Below, in pieces: positions 60,121-64,000 of a DNA stretch of 64,000 nt (its first letter is position 1; each line of letters opens with the position of its first letter). Made by a program: the position numbers and the translations under genes. Source of the stretch: an uncultured Collinsella sp. GTDB lineage: Bacteria > Actinomycetota > Coriobacteriia > Coriobacteriales > Coriobacteriaceae. A model generated the notes under the pieces. The model saw only the letters and a program-made list of their open reading frames with translations. It was not told the DNA's origin and ran no database searches. The stretch covers positions 1 to 64,000 of the forward strand of contig CAUFMB010000004.1 in NCBI GenBank assembly GCA_959026535.1. The letters are read 5' to 3'.

Positions 60121-62604
60121 ATGGAATCGTTGTACCGAAAGTATCGCCCGCTCACCTTCGACTCCGTGGTGGGCCAGCAGCATATCGTCTCGACGCTCGA
60201 GCACGCCATCACCGAGGGGCGCCTGTCCCACGCGTACCTATTCTGCGGACCGCGCGGCACGGGCAAGACCACCATGGCGCGCATTCTGGCCAAGGCGCTG
60301 CTGTGCCGCAATGCCGAGGCGGCGCGCGCCGAGGGTGCAAGCGGCTGCATGCCCGACGGTACTTGCGAGGAGTGCGAGCTCATCGCCGAGGGCAACCACC
60401 CGGATGTCTACGAGCTCGATGCCGCAAGCCGTACTGGCGTGGACAACGTGCGCGAGGAGATCATCAACTCCGTCAACTTTGCCCCGGTGCGCGGCAAGTA
60501 CAAGATTTATATCATCGACGAGGTCCACATGCTCACGACGGCGGCGTTCAACGCGCTGCTCAAGACGCTTGAGGAGCCGCCGGCACACGTGATCTTTGTG
60601 CTGTGCACCACCGACCCGCAAAAGATTCTGGAGACCATCCTCTCGCGCTGCCAGCGCTTCGATTTCCATCGTATCGGCAACGAGGATATTGAGCATCGCC
60701 TGGCATACGTGTGCGAGCAGGAGGGCTTCGATTACGACGACGAGGCGCTGGCTATCGTGGCGCGCCATGCCAAGGGCGGCATGCGCGACGCGTTGTCCAC
60801 GCTGGAGCAACTGAGCGTCTTTGGCAACGGTTCTGTGCATGCGGACGACGCCCGCTCGCTTTTGGGCGAGGTTTCGGACCAGATCCTGGGCGAGTTTGCC
60901 CGCGCCATCGCCGATCGCGATGTTGCCGAGCTGTATGGGCTCATTCGCGCGCAGGTCGAGGAAGGTAACGATCTGCTGGAGCTGACGCGCGACCTGGTGG
61001 CGCACGTGCGCGACGTGTATGTTGCCTGCGTTGCCCGTGCCCGTGCCGAGTTGTTTGAGGGCGGCTCCGAGCAGGCCGAGGCGCTTGCTGCCGAGGCCGC
61101 TGCCTTTGGCGAGCATCCTGCCGACCGCCTGGCTCGTGTGCTGACAGTGCTCGACGATGCCGCACTGGAGATGAGGGGCGCGAGCGACGTGCGCCTGGTG
61201 CTCGAGATTGCCTGCACGCGTCTGGCGCGTCCCGAGGCTGATTTAACGATTGAGGCATTGGCCGAGCGCGTGGCACGCCTGGAGGCCATGGTTGCCAACG
61301 CCGCCGTTCCGGCGAGCGTGGCTGCTGCTCAAGCGAGTGCGCCTGCGGCTGTCGCGGCTGCGCCTGCGACGACACAACAACCGACGCTGATCTCGGGTGC
61401 CCGAGCTGCCGCTCCGACGGCATCTGCCGCTCCCGCTGCTACGCCCGCGCATCAGGGTGGCATGCCTTGGGACCGCGGCGCTGCTGTTCCGGCGGCCCAG
61501 CCTGCGCCCAAGTCCGCAGCTCCGGCTCCCGCGCCCAAACCTGTAACGCCTGCACCTCAACCCGTTGTGGCTCCGGCTCCCGCGCCTGCTGCATCGACCG
61601 TGTCGGTGTCCAAGCCCAACAACGCCGCCCAGGTTGCCGCCGCCGGTGCTGCCGAGACCCCTGCGGTCGAGGACGCCGGCGAGCTCCAGCGCAAATGGGC
61701 CGAGGTCGTCGAGCGCGTCAAGGCTCGTCAGGCTTCCTATGCAGGCCTGCTACTCAACGCCCGCGCCACGGCCGACGACGGCTCCAAGCTCACGGTCTCG
61801 TTTCCCGCGGGCTCGACCTTTGCCATCAAGATGCTCGGTCGCGCCGACACGCAGTCGGTGGTCCTGCCGACAGTCAGTGCGGTCTTCGGTCGTCGTACCG
61901 TCGACTATGTCCTGGATGGGGGTGGCACGCCGGCTCCTCAACATGAGGAGCATTCTCCATCTGCACGGGCTGCGGTATCTGCGGACCCGCAACCCGTGTC
62001 CTCGGCGGCCCCTGTATCCTCGAGCGCCAGCGCTCCGCAGCCAATAACAGCGCCGGTGGCGGTACCGATCCCGTCGGCGCCTGAGCCCGCGGCGCCCAAA
62101 CCGGCTGCTCCGGTCCCCGCGCCCAAACCTGCTGCCGCGCCTGCGCCTAAGTCATCCGATCTGGCTAAGGCCCCCTGGCTGCGCTCCGACAACCCTGCCG
62201 GCGCTCCTGCCACGGGCAAGCTCCCGACTGAGCCCGCGCCCCGCGCGCCCGAGCGCTCGTCCGCTCCCAAGGCTCAACCGTCTGCACAGGCTGCGCCGTG
62301 GGGATCCGAGCAGGTTCCCTACGACGATGCTATGGTCGGCGGTTTTGCTGCCGATGCCGGCGGGGACGATCTGCCCCCGTTCGACGTGCCGGGTGCGGCG
62401 CCCGCGCCCAAGCCCGCCGCGGCGGCATCCGCGGCCCCCACAAGCGACGACGCCCCCGCGGCTCCCTGGGAGTCCAACCCCGGTGCGGGCAGCCCCTTCG
62501 GCCATCAGGGCGCAGCCCCGAACATCCCGCAGACCGAGGACGAGGCCAAAGCCCTCATCCGCAGCGTCTTCGGCCAGTCCACCATCTTCAAGCCGGTGGA
62601 GTAG
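60121..62604 (+). CDS. dnaX: DNA polymerase III subunit gamma/tau
   Basis: Encodes 827 residues; ATG 60121 follows GGGGGAGCACCC. The N-terminal AAA+ clamp-loader module (~1-370) has Walker A GPRGTGKTT, zinc-site cysteines in CRN...CMPDGTCEEC, Walker B IYIIDEVHML and sensor LSRCQRFDF. The middle domain reaches ~410. A very long Ala/Pro low-complexity region (~410-800) is interrupted by a folded block at ~515-590 (ELQRKWAEVVERVKARQASYAG), the tau-type segment. No frameshift signal for a short gamma form was seen. Confidence 0.96.
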   Translation: MESLYRKYRPLTFDSVVGQQHIVSTLEHAITEGRLSHAYLFCGPRGTGKTTMARILAKALLCRNAEAARAEGASGCMPDGTCEECELIAEGNHPDVYELDAASRTGVDNVREEIINSVNFAPVRGKYKIYIIDEVHMLTTAAFNALLKTLEEPPAHVIFVLCTTDPQKILETILSRCQRFDFHRIGNEDIEHRLAYVCEQEGFDYDDEALAIVARHAKGGMRDALSTLEQLSVFGNGSVHADDARSLLGEVSDQILGEFARAIADRDVAELYGLIRAQVEEGNDLLELTRDLVAHVRDVYVACVARARAELFEGGSEQAEALAAEAAAFGEHPADRLARVLTVLDDAALEMRGASDVRLVLEIACTRLARPEADLTIEALAERVARLEAMVANAAVPASVAAAQASAPAAVAAAPATTQQPTLISGARAAAPTASAAPAATPAHQGGMPWDRGAAVPAAQPAPKSAAPAPAPKPVTPAPQPVVAPAPAPAASTVSVSKPNNAAQVAAAGAAETPAVEDAGELQRKWAEVVERVKARQASYAGLLLNARATADDGSKLTVSFPAGSTFAIKMLGRADTQSVVLPTVSAVFGRRTVDYVLDGGGTPAPQHEEHSPSARAAVSADPQPVSSAAPVSSSASAPQPITAPVAVPIPSAPEPAAPKPAAPVPAPKPAAAPAPKSSDLAKAPWLRSDNPAGAPATGKLPTEPAPRAPERSSAPKAQPSAQAAPWGSEQVPYDDAMVGGFAADAGGDDLPPFDVPGAAPAPKPAAAASAAPTSDDAPAAPWESNPGAGSPFGHQGAAPNIPQTEDEAKALIRSVFGQSTIFKPVE

Positions 62605-62658
62605 CTGCGCAGGCGGGTATACTGCTCAAGAAGAGAACCCTTTGAACGGAGCGAGCTT

Positions 62659-62919
62659 ATGATGTGGGAATATGTCCGCCTTGAGGACGATACGCAGGTT
62701 TCGTATTCCGAAGTCCGGGAGGACAACACGGTGAAGGTTGTTGTGGAGCGCCCGCGCGATTGGGGTTTTGACACGGCGGAGTGTATCTTGCCGGCATTCA
62801 ATTGGGTGTCACACGAGGGCTTTAGCGAAGCGAACCTCAAAGAACTCGATGATTTCGTGCGCAACAATGCCCCGCTCATCCTGCGTTTTGCCTACGAAGG
62901 CGGACGAGTCTATGCCTAG
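62659..62919 (+). CDS. Small protein paired with DUF4160 gene
   Basis: Encodes 86 residues; overlaps the next gene by eight bases. Acidic, mixed strand/helix, with VVVERPRDWGFDTAECILPAF and a C-terminal NAPLILRFAYEGGRVYA. It occupies the place where a DUF2442-like partner is often found next to DUF4160, but I cannot confirm that family. Confidence 0.75.
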   Translation: MMWEYVRLEDDTQVSYSEVREDNTVKVVVERPRDWGFDTAECILPAFNWVSHEGFSEANLKELDDFVRNNAPLILRFAYEGGRVYA

Positions 62920-63184
62920 TCTGTTTCGACTCGGGCCGTACATCATCTTCTTCTGGACGGGGGAGAACGGCGAACCTGTCCATGTTCACGTTGCGGTCAA
63001 GCGCCCCACTGCCGAGGCAACCAAGATATGGCTTACCCGCTCCGGCGGATGCAAGCTGGCCCATAACAAGGGCGATATTCCTGCTCGGGATTTACGCGAT
63101 ATCATGCAGTTTGTTTCATCTAACCATGCGCTGATTTGCAAACGCTGGAAAGAAACAACCGGTGGGCTGTCGTTTTACTGTTGA
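62912..63184 (+). CDS. DUF4160 domain protein
   Basis: Encodes 90 residues. SLFRLGPYIIFFWTGENGEP followed by VHVHV and KIWLTRSGGCKLAHNKGDIP fits DUF4160 (PxHxHV core). Two-gene DUF4160 units are small, mobile and resemble toxin-antitoxin modules, but activity is unproven. Confidence 0.8.
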   Translation: MPSLFRLGPYIIFFWTGENGEPVHVHVAVKRPTAEATKIWLTRSGGCKLAHNKGDIPARDLRDIMQFVSSNHALICKRWKETTGGLSFYC

Positions 63185-63209
63185 GAATCGCTTGCTGGGC
63201 TTAGGACCC

Positions 63210-63686
63210 CTAGCCCTTTAGGGGCTCTTTATCCGGGCGCATTTGAATTTCGGACATGTGTAGCGTGGTGCCGCGTGTCTCGCATTCGAGCAGGCAGATG
63301 CGTGACGGTCGGCCTAGGGTCCTGAGGTCGACACGATACGTCGCGCGGCTGTCCGTGTACTCGACTTGCTCGGCGTCGAGGGTTGCTCCGATTGTCAAGA
63401 AAGCGCCTGGTTCGGCACCGACAATCTTGGAGTCCTTTATCTTGACCTTGAGCTCTTGGTAAAGGGACGGGCTGTTGTAGTAAACGGTCCGGGTCCCGTC
63501 GGTGCACTCATCGGTCGCTTCCCATTTGACGACGGGCTGGTCCGAGCTGGCTATCAGCAGTTCTGCTCCAAAGGCTATAGCATGGGTGATGACAACCAGT
63601 AATGCCCAGCCGACAAAGAGATAGAGAACCACATATGCAACGGGGTGTTTTGAGCGGATGTTTTGGAGCGCGTCGGGGGCATTCAT
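63210..63686 (-). CDS. Membrane-anchored protein of unknown function
   Basis: Encodes 158 residues with GGAGGTGCCCCC before the ATG. One membrane helix (~18-46, AYVVLYLFVGWALLVVITHA). An extracytoplasmic ~110-residue domain contains four cysteines that could form disulfides (DECTDGTR; RICLLECETRG). Predicted beta-rich. No family recognised. Confidence 0.78.
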   Translation of the reverse strand: MNAPDALQNIRSKHPVAYVVLYLFVGWALLVVITHAIAFGAELLIASSDQPVVKWEATDECTDGTRTVYYNSPSLYQELKVKIKDSKIVGAEPGAFLTIGATLDAEQVEYTDSRATYRVDLRTLGRPSRICLLECETRGTTLHMSEIQMRPDKEPLKG

Positions 63687-63830
63687 GGGGGCACCTCCAA
63701 ATTGCTGTCTGTGACAATCAAATTATACCCTGCCATCATGAGCGCCGCCTCGAGCAGCGGTTCGGCATTTTGTTATCTAGCTGGATGCAGAAAATGTCGG
63801 ATTCCGGCTCTACGAGATTTAGCTTTCAAT

Positions 63831-63877
63831 ATTATGCAGATGCGAATTCAGATGCGAATTATTCAACTTTGCATAAT
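63831..63877. promoter_or_regulatory. Candidate operator: tandem CAGATGCGAATT within ATTATGCA/TGCATAAT
   Basis: ATTATGCA (63831-63838) and its complement TGCATAAT (63870-63877) bracket two exact tandem copies of CAGATGCGAATT (63837-63860) and AATTATTCA. The density of TGAAT/TGCAT half-sites resembles ArgR boxes. A gene on the plus strand beyond 64000 is probably the target. No gene is visible in 63687-64000. Confidence 0.45.
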
Positions 63878-64000
63878 CTTGGGGGCGCATCACGCTCCAG
63901 GACATGTATATCGACTGAGGGAACACGTCCGCCCCGCTCGCTGGCCCCGCGCCGTGGTACGATTTTTGAGTTTGAAAGTCCCGCCGTGCTCCGGCTGCCC

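Noticed and set aside
60121..62604. Programmed frameshift in dnaX for a short gamma form
   Set aside because: No A-rich slippery heptamer with downstream hairpin was seen; the reading frame runs intact to 62604.

Overview
The window is about 64 kb of high-GC chromosome from an anaerobic actinobacterium, most likely a Collinsella-type member of the Coriobacteriia. The assignment is inferred from gene content, not from a database search. Supporting points are the actinobacterial heat-shock order dnaK-grpE-dnaJ-hspR, an FHA/PP2C/PASTA-kinase/SEDS-PBP cluster like that of mycobacteria, a complete hyp set for NiFe hydrogenase maturation except hypB, ferredoxin-rich oxidoreductases, and mostly GC-ending codons.

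Layout. 1-1.8 kb holds a lipoprotein and a HAD phosphatase. 1.9-7.8 kb (minus strand) is the hydrogenase maturation cluster hypF-hypC-hypD-hypE with nikR and a small partner. 8.0-10.8 kb has thioredoxin, an IS200/IS605 element (tnpA, tnpB and a likely guide RNA) and a gene of unknown function. 10.9-12.9 kb is a LytTR/GHKL two-component pair whose kinase carries a frameshift. 13.1-17.0 kb is the NAD de novo operon nadA-nadB-nadC-niaR, followed by a small ferredoxin. 17.9-22.2 kb is dnaK-grpE-dnaJ-hspR. 22.6-24.9 kb encodes an aconitase-family hydratase. 25.0-26.7 kb holds one membrane-anchored gene between two long palindrome-rich direct repeats. 26.9-29.5 kb is clpB. 30.1-31.5 kb is an AAA/DUF4143-type ATPase behind a large palindrome. 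31.6-33.1 kb encodes an acidic single-pass membrane protein.

33.3-38.5 kb contains a tetR-membrane protein pair divergent from a 925-residue iron-sulfur/FAD oxidoreductase, then hypA. 38.9-42.2 kb is a mannose-family PTS operon (EIIAB, EIIC, EIID, DUF956). 42.5 kb is tRNA-Arg(CCT), followed by a probable defence island at 43-48.3 kb: an MmeI-like restriction-modification enzyme, a HEPN-like protein, a GmrSD/DUF262 nuclease and a truncated TIR/SEFIR gene. 49-59.2 kb (minus strand) is the cell-envelope signalling operon: kinase, FhaA, FhaB, PP2C, a fused FtsW/RodA-PBP and a PASTA kinase. 59.3-63.7 kb has a YcxB-like protein, dnaX, a DUF4160 pair and a small membrane protein.

How they fit together. 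NikR and the hyp genes point to nickel-dependent hydrogenase assembly, although no hydrogenase structural gene lies here. NiaR probably represses its own NAD operon through a 19-bp inverted repeat. HspR probably controls both dnaK and clpB through a motif the two promoters share. TetR probably acts on two identical-type operators between itself and the oxidoreductase.

The most unusual non-coding content is a dense set of long, near-perfect intergenic palindromes in several families. One is a nested-hairpin element present twice, directly after stop codons, with base changes that preserve pairing. There are also tandem GGGAAA/TTTCCC palindromes and a roughly 265-345 bp repeat flanking one gene.
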